A stretch of 64,000 bases of DNA from Gnetum montanum (taxonomy: Eukaryota > Streptophyta > Gnetopsida > Gnetales > Gnetaceae): the NCBI GenBank assembly GCA_015680685.1, contig MNCI01037513.1, positions 370,093 through 434,092 on the forward strand. Reading direction: 5' to 3'. The notes beneath the pieces are model-generated. The model did not search any database, was not told the origin of the DNA, and saw only the letters and a list, made by a program, of their open reading frames with translations. Each line of letters starts with the position of its first letter. Positions within the stretch are counted from its first letter, which is position 1. Below are positions 33,011-45,182 of the stretch, piece after piece. The position numbers and the translations under genes were made by a program.

Positions 33011-34262
33011 TACAGATTTTAGAAGCTTGGCGATTGTGGACCTTTTGATGCATTTTGGTGTGCTCAAGATATTAAGTAAAATGGAGACAAAAGTTGTTTG
33101 TATAGTTGTATGGTTATTGTGTTTGTAGGACTACGTACACAAGAAACCAAGATGAGATAAAGAGGATAAGAAATGAACTATCCTAGAGCTCAAAGGAGAA
33201 GGTTATCCACATGTCTTCAAACAAACATCCAAAGAACGTGAATAAGGACTTGATATTGTACAAGCAGAGTGGACATCATTAAAGAACATGGAAGATCAAG
33301 GTTGTGGACAAGGAATAATGCATTCATCATGTAAGAGAAAGTGAAGAAAGATGTCTTTGGGAAGTAGTAGATCTCTTGGCAAATTTGGGATGAACTCAGA
33401 GAAAATTTAGAAAGATGTCTTCTATAACAGTAAGATGTCTTTCCTTAGTCAAATATGTCTTTCATGAGGCAAAGAAATCTTCACAAAATGTAGATTAAAT
33501 ATAGAAAGATGTCTTCCATTGAGCAAAGAAGTCTTCCAAGATGGAGAATTTAGAAAGATGTCTTTTAGGAAAGAAAGACATATTCCCATATTTGAAGTCA
33601 AATTTAGAGAGATGTTTGAAGTGCAAGAGAGATATCTTTCATGACTGTTAGTTTGTTGTTGCATGAGTTTTGAGAAGGATTTAGCAATATGGCAGCTATA
33701 AGAAGGCTTGATGTGCCTTGGGAAAAGTGCAAGCTTTGTTGTATTCATTGTATAATCATTTGTAATCATTTAATTCTCTATAGCTTTTCATTATCTTATC
33801 ATTTTGGCTTTGTAAAGTGTGTTGTACCTAACTATACAAGGATTAGCAAATTGAGTTGTAATCATTCCTTGTATTTCTTATTTTTGTTGTGTTGTAGGGT
33901 TAAGTTCCTTGAGCTTGTTGGGATCCTATGGGATTGAGTTGTTGGTGCTATAGTACAACACTTTGGTGTGGAGCTCAAGATTGTAAAGGTTGTGGAAGCC
34001 TTGAAACCACATTTCCAAGCCTGATGGGACCTTGCAAGGTTGAGTGATTGGTGTTATAGTACAACACTCTGGAGTAGGGATTGATTACTATATAAGGTGT
34101 GGATCCTTCAATCACATTTTGGGAGCGACAAAGTTTGAAGGTGTGCTTGCAATCTACCCTTTGAGTGTGGAGTACCCAAGTTGAGAAACCACATAAATTC
34201 ATTTGTGTGCTTTGTTTTATAAAGGTTCAATTTGGGAAACTTATTCATCCCTCCCTTCTAAG
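33011..34262 (+). mobile_element. Probable solo LTR of a Ty1/copia-like element inside ORF3 of D
   Basis: It interrupts an alignment between D and A at the ORF3 end. Its right end, TATTCATCCCTCCCTTCTAA, resembles the end of many plant copia LTRs. The region 33330-33640 has about eight GAAAGATGTCTT-type repeats, and TATATAAG occurs near 34090. No internal coding region is seen. The exact ends and target duplication are not resolved (GCGAT left versus ATGAT right, 3 of 5). Confidence 0.5.
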
Positions 34263-34521
34263 TTCTATGATCCACAATGATAAGGGGAAGCAACTAGTGG
34301 AAGAGCCACCGCCACCTGGAGCTACTTAAAACTACATTTAGCTTCACCATCTTTTGTTCTTTTTGTAAAGTTGTCATGCCATGAAATGTATCATTTTTGC
34401 GAACTCCACTATGGCAGTAGAGAGTTATGTATATAAGAGTCAATGTATGTAAATCTACCTTCCAATTTTCTAAGGAACTCTATCCTCATTTTTTGACTCG
34501 AGGATGAGTTTTTAGTTAGTC

Positions 34522-34530
34522 ATGGGGGTA
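34522..34530 (+). promoter_or_regulatory. Polypurine tract, element D
   Basis: ATGGGGGTA immediately before the LTR start TGATAAAT, preceded by the conserved GACTCGAGGATGAG block. The same tract occurs in F, C, A and B. Confidence 0.85.
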
Positions 34531-35445
34531 TGATAAATCAAATTTTTTCTTGGCCACGATATTGAGTATCTAATATTAAAGTTGTGATATCGGATCCCTA
34601 ATATTGGGGCACAAGATACAATGTCATGTATTCAATATCGCGGATGTGTGTGGGCCTATAAATATAACACTTAGGCTTATTATACACATACAATTTCATT
34701 TCACACTTAGGGAAATTACGTCAATTTGTTTTATCTATTTTAGCACTTAGCACATAGGAGTGTATGCCGGCAATGTGATGTTTAGTAATTTAATGGGGTC
34801 TTTATTTGAGTGAAATGTACTTAGACATGTTTCATGCATAGAAATAAAGATCGAAATTACTCTACATCATTGGAGCATCAGTTAGTCTTTATTGTTTACA
34901 TAGCATAATTTTCCTGTTTTCACATAGCTTAATGATTATTGTTTTCATTAGTTACTAATGTACTTTTTATGCACTTTACTATTCTTGTTGTTAATCATAA
35001 TAAGTATGACTAATCTCAAACACTTAAGTGTAATTTCTTGGTAACCCAGGAGTACTATCACTTGGTATGCTTAATAGTGAGGTACTTGGTAATCCCAGTA
35101 GTAGTTAGATGAAATCGAAGGTGTGAATGGAAGGTTAGGACTGGATGCTCATCACCTAGGCTAGATTAGATTCATTTACTATTTCTTAGATTTAGAAACC
35201 TTTACCCTTGCCTTATGTTTTCTAGGAGAATCATTGCCAACACAACATCATCTATCATATCCCTCAATGTGAGTTAAACCATACGCCTTGACTTTACTAG
35301 CTCACGTGGGAAGACAACGATCACGAACTCTAACCAATTACTTGCATAATCACATTGCATTGCCTTGTCTATGAAATTTGATCGAGATCATGTGTGAACA
35401 CTTGTATCTCATATGGTTGGATATTGGATACTCTGCTGCTCATCA
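34531..35445 (+). mobile_element. Shared LTR: 3' LTR of D and 5' LTR of D'
   Basis: Flanked on the left by a polypurine tract and on the right by a primer-binding site (TGGTGTTGCTACTAGGGAC from 35447), so it has internal sequence on both sides. TATAAATA at 34657-34664. Ends GCTCATCA. Confidence 0.85.
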
Positions 35446-36115
35446 TTGGTGTTGCTACTAGGGACAAGTCAATGTTATGCTAAATAATTGATTTTTCAAA
35501 GTTCATTGTATTTGAAACTTAGAGTCAAACCTAACAACTATAAGTAAAGCACACTTTTAACACAAATCATCTAAAAACTATAATATGGCTTCGCATAATG
35601 ATCAACCATCACTTGCCAAGGAGAAAAGAAGTAGTGATAGAATTCTTAATGAAGAAGAATGGGGGATGCTAATGCAAACATGAATTGCTTATGCTCACAT
35701 TGATATCATAGACTGCAATGTTGCTACCATTTACAAATACAACTTTTTTATTCATCATACCATTAAAACTAAGTAAAAACCTATTCTTGAGTCATACAAA
35801 AAGCAAAACAAAGTTTTGTTACATATTTAGGAGCAACACTAGGGACCTAAGGTTACCAAGCCAAGATTCATACCACTAAGCTAACACCTCATTGTTATAT
35901 AGAAGCAACATTTACTAACTACAACTCACTAACATTAATAAAATCTAAGTGTCATAATACAAAATTTATTTGAGTGGGTCTATTAGAAAAATGACAAAAA
36001 GACTCAACTTGAGACTAAAAAGTAATAAAACTACCAAAATCTTCAAAAATTTTACCATTAACGAATCTTAATATAGTCCCTAGTAGTTACAATTCTCCCA
36101 ATATTTGTGGATCAT

Positions 36116-36998
36116 TGATGAATCATATTTTGTAGGGCTCTAATATTGGATATCCAATTTTGGAGTAGTGATGTTTGGTATTCGATATCGGCCCCAAGAT
36201 GCGATGTTGGATATCCAATATTGTGGGGTACGTGCTAACCTATAAATATAGCACTTGGGCACATAAATTTGATATAGTTTTTGTCATAACATAGTAGAGC
36301 TTTTGCAGTTTCTTTTCTTTAGAGTTAGAATATTTTCCAAAGTGCTTAGAGTAGGAGTCATTAAGTGTATGGATCTTTATTCAAGCACTATTGTACCTTA
36401 GCAGAGCAGTGTGTGCAACAATAAAGACGAGATTTCTGATCAAGCCTTGTAGCTCCTTGTCTAGTTTAAATACTTTATTTATGTATTTAGTGTTTTATGT
36501 AATTTCCTTTGATGCTTCCAAGTAATTAAGCTCAAGTAAGCTAGTTTGACTAAATAGAAATCATTTAAGCACATAAGTACAACCGCTTTGAGTATGCGTA
36601 TGACTCTTGGTAATCCCAGCAATGCTTAACATTTGGTAACCCAGTAGCATTATACGTGTTTAGGATGTGCACAAAAAGTGGGACCAAATACTTATGTTAG
36701 AATAGTTAGTTATTAAGTAGCAATTATATTAGTTAAATTGGTTCATAAATTAAGTTTCAACTTGTTCTTAATCATAGATAAATAAAATACAAAATAATAA
36801 AAATCATGTGCCTCAATTACACTTAACCATACAATTAAGCTTCACAAGTGTAGTTGAGAAGACAACAATTGTCATGATTAGATTTCACATCCTAGAATTA
36901 GTGTACTTAGGAACTTAAGGTTTGTTGAATTCGACTAGATCATGTGTGAACACTTGTGATTCATATGGTTGGGCATAGAGGTACCTCACTGCTCATCA
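36116..36998 (+). mobile_element. Element C 5' LTR (883 bp)
   Basis: TGATGAATC..CTCATCA, palindromes around GGATATCC (36140-36235), TATAAATA at 36241-36248, AATAAA at 36420-36425. Primer-binding site TGACATCGTTGCCAAGGACC follows at 37000-37019. Confidence 0.9.
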
Positions 36999-37158
36999 TT
37001 GACATCGTTGCCAAGGACCTTTTGTTTGTTACGTGTGCTATTTAGGACTTAGTGAAAAATTATTCAAGATCATTGAAATGAACCTTAGAGTCATATCATA
37101 CATTAAAATTACTACAACATTTTAAGAAGCGCATTGCATTTTTATTTCCTAACACAAG

Positions 37159-39640
37159 ATGTCTACTTCTCACAGGAGTGATTCTTTGCCCAAGTCTGAT
37201 GGAGTACATCAGCATGTGCCCCAATAATATGAAGTAGTATATGCTCATCCCAATGAGTATGTACGTAATTTCACCTTCATTTTGCACCAAGATGAACTGC
37301 TATGATGGCGAGACATGGAGGTCAACATTGTGTTACGACCCAATCAATCTATTCCTATGATGCTCCACCAAACTCTTATGCATTATCATCCCACTAAGGC
37401 ACAATGTCTAAGGGATTGACAACTAGAGTAATGCTACATATTTGCAAAGGGAAAGTGGTACAATGATTCCCCATACTTGCCATACCAAAACGATGGTGGA
37501 GAACCCTTTTGTGGGGGTTTTCCATTCAGCAAAACTCCTCTCTTTAGCTTTAATGAAGGAGGTCCAAATTAGAACTTGTAGTCCACAATCCATAATCCAG
37601 GTTCTAGCAAGAATGAATCCAATGGCAAAGGAGGATCCAAGGAGGAGAGTCATGGCAGGGATGCAGACAAGAAACATGATTGTGATCATGGCCATGACCA
37701 TCAAAGAAGGGATGGTAGGCACTGTGAGGGTGCTAGTCCTCCTTCCTCTTCACCTTCATCGTCATCTTCCTCTTTTGGCTCTGAATGCAATCGCAGGGGA
37801 TGCGATCATGATGGAGGTGACTGACGGGACCGAGATGATCATAGGGATCATTAGCTAAGTCAAGAATCGTGATGTGAACATTCAAGAGAGACTTGCTGCC
37901 ATGAACAAAGGGATAGCATCAGAATCATGGCCTCGATGAGCCTTTGCTTACTACCTAAAGCATGCTAAACATTGTAAAGGTAGAGAGAATTCCTATAAGG
38001 CACATTAAGGATAGTCAGATCAAGAGGCTAGACATGAACAATATTCCTAGGTTTGAAGAGAAATATAACTTAGATCTGCGGGACCATCTTCAAGCTTTCC
38101 ATGATGCTTATGCCTTGCAAAATATAGAAACTGACTGGAAAAAGCTTAAGTTGTTCCCCAGGACACTCATTAAAGAAGTAGAGATCTGGTATTAGTCTTT
38201 AGAATTAGAATCCATTAGATAGTGGAGTACAATGCTCAAACTATTCAATGACAAATATCAAATGTACTCCCAAGTGTCCAACTTGAGGAGGCAGATCCAG
38301 GGATAGAAACAAGGGATACATGAACCCTTAGATGCTGCCATGAACCAATACTATTCCTTATTGCATAGATGTCCTAACCATGATTATTCTCAATTGGAAT
38401 AACTTCACCACATCATAGATGGACTTTGATTAGAAATAAGGAGAACTCTTGGTGTTTATGCCCAAGGGTGATTGTCAAAATTAAGTGCCCATCAGATTCA
38501 ATAGTTGATTGAGTAGGTAGCAAAAGAAGAAGGAGAGTTGAGAAAATGTGAAAGTGCAGAAGAATATAATCATGATCCTTCCATTCAGAAGAGGAAGGTT
38601 TGATTTTGTGATAGTGAGGAGGAATCATCACTTAATGAGATGGTGAACAGTAAGACCTTGCTAATTTAAAAATGCACCTTTGAAATTTTTGCTAAGGTAA
38701 ATTAGTTATGGGACTCCATGGATAGCCAATTTCAAGTTGTCCTAAAAATTACTGAAGAGTCCAAAGAACAAGGTAGTGACCATGATTGTAGGAGGCAAAA
38801 GGAAGTTGAATGTGCCAATTAAAGGGATAAGGATAAGATTGTTACAATAAAGGGAGTTGCGAAAACTAAATCAGAGGATGATGGTGGATGTAACATCTAC
38901 TAATATGAACATCATAAAGGATGTTGCCCCATCATTTTACACTTACAAGAGTCTGGGATGTATGCTTTAAATCCATTACTATCAAGAAGGTAAACACCTA
39001 GAATATTGCCTTATCCTTAAGGTAATCTCAAGTAGTTCCATTAGCAACAATAGTATTATCTAAGTGGAACTCCACTACAAGCATACAAGTAGTATCAATA
39101 GTGGCAACAACCATAGTCATGGGCACTACTATCACCAAGATAGCAATATGCTTACAGACAACCTAATCCATATGAGTATTATATTCAACAACCTTTGTCT
39201 CCACATGGCTCTTCCAGTCATGTTTCTACTTTCTAACATCACTACTACCCTCTCAAATATTATCAAACTCATTCTCCACATTCAAGGAGGGATACCACTT
39301 TTTATCCTTATCTTCCTCCTATTCTTGCACTTATTCTTCTATCCTCAACACAACTACCACTTGCTCCATCTATGCAGGATGAGCTTCTAGCCCAACCACA
39401 ACAATGCAATGTTACTAGGGCCATTAATCTACAACCAGTTCATCAACCAAGTAGTTTAGGAAATAGATCAAGGAAAAGACCCTTTTTTCAACCCAATAGT
39501 CCACCTAAGCCCTCACATACACATGTGGTTGATAACCCTACTTCGCCATTTCTCTCTGTATCTAATTCCTTCAAGTCCTCTTCAAACCAAATACCACCTA
39601 TGATCCATATTTCTATGCTTACTCATATTTTATTTGATTG
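37159..39640 (+). pseudogene. gag: Element C gag (decayed)
   Basis: MSTSHRSDSLPKSDG start at 37159. An acidic, His/Asp/Ser-rich linker (about 37560-37850) follows, then the capsid-like core (about 38025-38470): MNNIPRFEEKYNLDLRDHLQ, AFHDAYALQNIETDWKKLKL, FPRTLIKEVEIWY, FNDKYQMYS, YYSLLHRCPNHDYSQ. The zinc finger near 38887 is degraded (GCNIY stop YEHHKGCC). The tail is Gln/Tyr/Pro-rich. Frameshifts and TAG/TAA at Gln positions are frequent. Confidence 0.85.
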
Positions 39641-40115
39641 AATTCATGTTGGCAACCTTCCCAAGAAATTAGTTGATTGTGGGAGTCCTCCTATTTATTT
39701 ACAAATTACTAGAAATGAACCATATAAAGATATTCTTGATTTAGGTTTTTATGTGAATTTGATTTCTCATGAAATGTATACTACCTAGAACCTACCGCCC
39801 CTTAAGAAGAGCAATATCTAATTGGAATTGGCAAACTAGTCCATTAATGTTCCATTTAGATTGGTGGAAGACATTGTGACTACTGTTTATGGATGGTCTT
39901 CTCATGCTAATTTCATAGTAATCAAGGTTGAGAATTGTATAGGGGATTTTCCAATAATCATGGGAAGGGCATGGCTCAACACTATTGATGTAAGAATGGG
40001 CATTAGAGATCTTTCCTTGAAAATATCTAAGGAAAATGCATTCGAAAAGATTAAGAAGAAGTGAGTTCCATGCATCATGTATAGTGATACAAGGTGCAAT
40101 TATGTGCAGAAACTC
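39640..40115 (+). pseudogene. pro: Element C protease (decayed)
   Basis: LPKKLVDCGSPPIYLQITRN, DILDLGFYVNLISHEMY at the active-site position (expected D[ST]G, here DLG), then VEDIVTTVYGWSSHANFIVI, FPIIMGRAWLNTIDVRMGIR. A retroviral-type aspartyl protease by motif order. Confidence 0.8.
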
Positions 40116-41120
40116 TAGTTCATGAAATAAGTATCCATTTTTTCATGCAAGCAGTGTGCACTTAAAACTGATATTCAAAGGTGTTTGTACACAGTAGCCA
40201 CAAAATAAGAGGGTACCCAGTGGCTGATCGTTGATTCTGAAAGTAGCACAATTTGCATGGAACCTATTGAGAGCCTAACATGCACATATGTCATAGGCAT
40301 GGATGAACTAGAGCAAGTTCATCACAAATTCTCTAATAATGCAAATGATGATGCCTATTGGTGAGAGTTGGAAATTCTTGAAAATTTTAAATAAGAGCCC
40401 CTTAAGTTAAAAGCTTTACTTGCCAACATGGAATATGTATTCTTAAAAAATGGAAAGCTGGTAATAATCAATGCAAATCTTGCTCCTGAATAGAAATCGA
40501 TACTATTGAATGTGGTTGAAAAATGATCAACAACCTTTGCTTGGCATCGATTGGTCCAAGCCATTTCATGCTATGACAGAAGCATCAAATTATGCCTTAA
40601 GGGTTGTGCTTATGTAGTTGGATAATAAGAAACGTCCATATTACATTCACTATGCAAGTCGAAGCATTGTGGGTGCATACTTGAACTACACCACAATAGA
40701 AAAAGAATTAATGGTAGTGGTGTTTGCTTTGGCAAAGTTTAGGCATTATGTGCTTGGATACAAAGTGTTTGTACACATAGACCATGGTGCCAATGGTGAG
40801 CCCCAATGTCATACAATGGTTGGTGATCTTACAGGAATTTTGATCTTATGATGGTAGATCAAAAAAAAATTGAGAATGTGGTCATTGACCACTTGTTTTG
40901 GTTGCGATGGAACAACAAAGAGGAGGAAGGCCCATTATTTGATTTGTTTCTTGATGAAATTATTTTTTTTGGGGCTATAACTAAACAATTTTCCACTCAG
41001 CCTAAATGGTATGGCATTCTTACCTATCTTCTCACTTAAGAGATGCCATAAGGTTTGGACCATTGAAAGAAATAATAATTTCTTCACCAGGAAAAATGCT
41101 TCATGGAGATCAATGAACAC
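40116..41120 (+). pseudogene. pol: Element C RT edge and RNase H: RT deleted
   Basis: KLVIINANLAPE (40450-40490) and STTFAW (40528-40548) match the segment just before RT in Ty3/gypsy pol. Directly after it, WSKPFHAMTEASNYAL (40550-40610) matches the segment just after RT. The roughly 1.2-1.4 kb that encodes fingers, palm and YxDD is absent. RNase H then reads RPYYIHYASRSI, LNYTTIEKELMVVVFALAKF, GYKVFVHIDHGA, followed by VVDQKKIENVVIDHLFWL. Confidence 0.8.
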
Positions 41121-41159
41121 CTCTATAAGGTGTGTGCTGATGACCTAGTTCATTGATGT

Positions 41160-42240
41160 GTCCCTAATGCTAATCAATTATGTGTTCTCTAGGATGCGCA
41201 TGAGGGTCCTTGTGGGGGCCACTATGTTGGGAGACACACAACCATTAAAATCCTAATGGTAGGATATTATTGGCCAATAATCTTCAAGGATGCTCACTAA
41301 TTTATCACTCTTGTGAATGCTATCAATGAGTTGGTGGAATGATTGCTCAAATGGAGGGACCTCAACAATGGATCCAACCATTGAAATCCTTTGACATCTC
41401 AAGCATTAATTTCATGGATCCCGTCATGCCCATGTCAAATGGAAAGGTGTACATCATAGTCATTGTTGAATATTATACAAAATGGATAGAAGTAGCAACT
41501 GTCACCAATTGTACATCTTCTACGAATGCTTGGTTTGTACAAGAGAATGTTGTAAATAGATTTGGTGTGCCACATGCATTAATTTTTTATAATGGAACCC
41601 ACTTTACAAGGACTACCCTTTGAAAGCTTATGAAACACTTGGGGGTTGAACATAAATTAACAACACCCTACTACCACCAAGCCAATAGTTAAGCAGAGGT
41701 TACAAATAGGAAAATCATAAAGATCCTAATGAGAACTATTAGCAAATATAGGAGGGACTAAAGCACAAAACTCAACGATGCCCTTTAGGCCTATCACTTA
41801 ACATGGAAACTCCATATAGACTATTCTCCCTATGAGCTGGTGTATGGAAAATTACCAACACTTCCTATTCAATTCGAGCTCCGTACACTTTCAACAACCT
41901 ATGACATTAACCTTAACTTAAGTCTAACACAAAAAGAAAGATTAATGAATCTCTACTTGCTAAACAAAAATTGATTGATGGCCCTATCATATAACAAGTT
42001 ACATAAGGCATTCAACAAAAAATGCCATGACCTTAAAATTAAGAAAGTCAAATTTCAACTAGAAGATAAGGTACTCTACTGGAACCTCACACATGTACTT
42101 GAATGAACTAAGTTCTAAATGTTGTAGAAAGGACCTAATATCATTTATGAAACTTTCCTTTCTGGGGCCATGTTGATCTACAAACTTGAGAACCTAAACA
42201 AGAAACAACTGATCAACATACAATAAGTCAAACCTTTCTG
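41160..42240 (+). pseudogene. int: Element C integrase (decayed)
   Basis: The zinc domain is partial (HEGPCGGHYVGRHTTIKILM, the second Cys pair lost). In the core, SINFMDPVMP stands where the first Asp is expected (Asn instead), and LIFYNGTHF where the second Asp is expected (Tyr instead); the Glu region YYHQANS.AEVTNRK is present. Later: SPYELVYGKLPTLPIQFELR and FQLEDKVLYWN. Two catalytic residues are lost, so this copy is dead. Confidence 0.85.
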
Positions 42241-42317
42241 TGAGCCTAAGCAAGCTAGTGCAACAAACGCCTCATTAGATGGACAACCATGCTCAATATT
42301 TTAGATCTCCTCCTTTT

Positions 42318-42345
42318 AAGTTAGTCATAGGGGAGATAGCCATCC
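42318..42345 (+). promoter_or_regulatory. Second polypurine-like motif, element C
   Basis: AAGTTAGTCATAGGGGAGAT follows the end of integrase and repeats the TTAGTCATGGGGG context of the real 3' polypurine tract at 44285-44299. Comparable copies: A 53468-53490, B 50267-50290, D 29655-29680 (degraded). Confidence 0.5.
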
Positions 42346-44290
42346 ATGCTAACTATTTAAGTAGCTCCTAAGTTTTTCACCTTTTTGTTTTACATGTTTT
42401 TGTTTTCCACCTTATTATTTTTACAACTTTTTCTTTTACACATTTTTTATATTCCACATTTTTGTTTTTACATTATTAACTTTTCAAAATTTTTGTTTTA
42501 TAACACTATTAGTACGTTTTATTTTTCTTAAATATTTTACTTTTTCTTATATATTTTTCTTTATTTTGAACATGATTTTCTTATTGTGTTTTTATAATAA
42601 TAACGTACCTTATTGCCAACTAGGTATAGTGTGGTTTGTTTAATGTGGGCATGTGTTATATGATTATTAATTATTGGTGTCTAGATTCTAGCTTTGAATT
42701 TTGTTACTAATAACTAAGACATGGCTTCTTTTTCATGAAACAAGCAGTGAGTCCACAACATCCACCCATCCCCAAACTCTATGGTTTTTCTTATTTTAAA
42801 AATATGAGGTTTCTTTCTCATTAATAAAACTTTAACAAACTTGTGACCTTGGTAGTTTATGGACTTAGAAAGGATTCAAAGTTTTGAATAGGGTGTGACT
42901 TCAAGGGGACTCGGTACTCTTGGTGCTTTTCTACTTACTGGGATGCATGAGTGTTTTCATGGATTTCTTACTATTCTGTGTTGACCAGTAACAAGAAGTT
43001 GAATAACTCTTTGCATGGTGTGGTTTCCATCATAAAAAATGATGGGAATTCAAAGCACAATGCTTAGAAAAAATAAACAAGCTACAAACACTGGTTATGG
43101 GATTAGAAAGACATGTTACCCATGCTTGAAGGTCCCCTCTAACTAAGGTCCTTTCTCACTTTCTACTTCTCTTTTCTTTTTTAATAAGGGATAGTGGTTG
43201 TTTATGTGGGCATTTTTGTGTCTTAAGGGGGTGGACTGGTCTTAGAGTGATGATATGAAGTCACTAAACATGGTTGGTTTTGGTCTAGACTAAAGATGGA
43301 TTTTATCAGGCCATTTAACCACAAAATTCACAAGGGACTTCATGTGAACTTAATCAAGAACTTCATTCCACTCTCTCTCTCATTCATCTATGCTTTCCAT
43401 ATCTCATCTCACTATCAATTTCATGTTTTTATTTGATGTCTTGGTTTGATGTGTCAAAATTCTTAGGTAGTTTCTTCCAAGTTTTTTGTACTTAACTTTC
43501 CATAACCATTAATCATCCATGGGGTCCATGAACTCCGTAGTTTGAAGTTATGTAAGTTAAATTAAGGACATGTGCTTGCTTTGGGTAGGACCCACTTGCA
43601 TATCTTTTATTGGGTTAGTTAAGTTCTTTATCCTTAAACATCCTCATAATCAAATCCTTTTATGCGCCCAATCAATAACATCCAATTGTGCACATCTTCA
43701 CAACATTTTTCAGTGAAATCCTCTTTTTATTATTGTGAATTCTTAACCCCTCTTCAAGCATTTCATTGCATTTGAACTTTTCAGAATTTAATGGACCACT
43801 TATCCATTTCACCCTGTTTTTTAGCCTTCTTGCTAACACTATTAATGAAATCAATCCATCATAATCACAACCTAGCCAAGTGTAACCACCAACAAGATAA
43901 TTTACTTAAAAGCTATATGTTACACATTGCACACTAATTTGTGATTTTTTTGTGATTGCAGTGGGAAGCGTGGACTGGAAGTGAGATTGTCTTCACCAAG
44001 GAAGAGGTAGCAACACCATGAAATGATGATCCTTCATGACTATTGAATCTTCTTCCTCACTCTTCACTTACTAGAGGAGTTGGATGTTAATTTTATCCAG
44101 GGTGTTCAATTCTCTTATCATGAACATCCAATTTTGTAAAAAATTATAAATTCGTACACTTGGGCACTTAAAGTCTATTTATTTCATTTGAGTTAGTTTG
44201 CATGTTAGTCAATAATCCCATACCTTCCTAATATTTTGTAAGGAACTTGTTCCTCCTCTTGTTCACTTAAGGATGAGTTTTTATTTAGTC
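42346..44290 (+). other. Element C 3' non-coding region
   Basis: T-rich stretch (42360-42600), the conserved block with CATCCACCCATCC and ATTAATAAAA (42755-42830), then sequence like 1-1100 of element F. The candidate ORF3 intron is 43897-43961: donor AACAAG|AT (GT mutated to AT) and acceptor GTGATTGCAG. No ORF3 remains after it. Confidence 0.55.
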
Positions 44291-44299
44291 ATGGGGGTA

Positions 44300-45182
44300 T
44301 GATGAATCGTATTTTGTAGGGCTCCGATATCGAATATCAATATCGGAGCCACAATGTTGGGTATTCGACATCAGACCTCAAGATGCGATGTCAGATATTC
44401 GATATCGTGAGGTATGTGCCAGCCTATAAATATAGCACTTGAACACACAATTTCGATATAGTTTTTATCATAGCATAGCAGAGCTCTTGCCATTTCTTTT
44501 CTCTAGAGTTAGAATATTTTCCAAAGTGCCTACAACATGAATCATTAAGTGTACAGATCTTTATTTAAGCACTATTGTACCTGAGCATGGCAGTGTGTGC
44601 AGTAATAAAGACAAGATTTCTAATTAAACCTTGCAACACCTTAGCTAGCTTAAATACTTTATTTATGCATTAAATGTTTTATGCAATTTCCTTTGATGCT
44701 CCCAAGTAATTAAGATAAATTAAGCTAGTTTAATTAAATAGAAATCAATTAAGCACATAAGTATGATGGCTTTGAGCATGCATATGACTCTTGGTGATCC
44801 TAGCAATGCTTAATGTTTGGTAACCCAATAGTGTTATACATGTTAAGGATGTGCATGGAAAGTAGGACCGAATACTTATGTTAGGATAGTTAGTTATTAA
44901 TTAGTAGTTGTATTAGTTAAATTGGTTCATAAATTAAGTTTCAACTTGTTCTTAATCGTAGATAAATAAAATACAAAATAATAAAAATCATGTGCCTCAA
45001 TTACACTTAACCATACAATTAAGCTCCACAAGTGTAGTTATGAAGACAATGATTTTCATGATAAGATTTCACATCTTGGAACCAGTGTGTCTAGGAACTT
45101 AAAGTCTATGGAATTTGACCAGATCACATGTGAACGCTTGTGATTCATATGGTTGGGCATAGGGGTACCTCACCATTCATCA
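44300..45182 (+). mobile_element. Element C 3' LTR (883 bp)
   Basis: Preceded by ATGGGGGTA (44291-44299). An 11-bp perfect stem GGCTCCGATAT..ATATCGGAGCC with a 9-nt loop lies at 44320-44350; TATAAATA at 44425-44432; ends ATTCATCA. Confidence 0.9.

Larger units (their letters stand above)
4123..35445 (+). mobile_element. Element D: Athila-like gag-protease-ORF3 retrotransposon split by element E
   Basis: It is bounded by related LTRs at 4123-5028 (906 bp) and 34531-35445 (915 bp). In order: 5' LTR, tRNA-Asp-type primer-binding site, leader, a duplicated gag start, segment S1, an internal older LTR (about 5830-6714) with its own primer-binding site and leader, gag, [element E], protease, 3' non-coding region, ORF3, a copia-like LTR insertion, polypurine tract, 3' LTR. 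No RT, RNase H or integrase remains, so it was non-autonomous or lost pol. The 3' LTR runs straight into another leader, so D and D' share that LTR in tandem. Confidence 0.75.

Noticed and set aside
33449-33769. 106-codon minus-strand frame
   Set aside because: Created by the GAAAGATGTCTT repeats of the copia-like LTR; no family resemblance.
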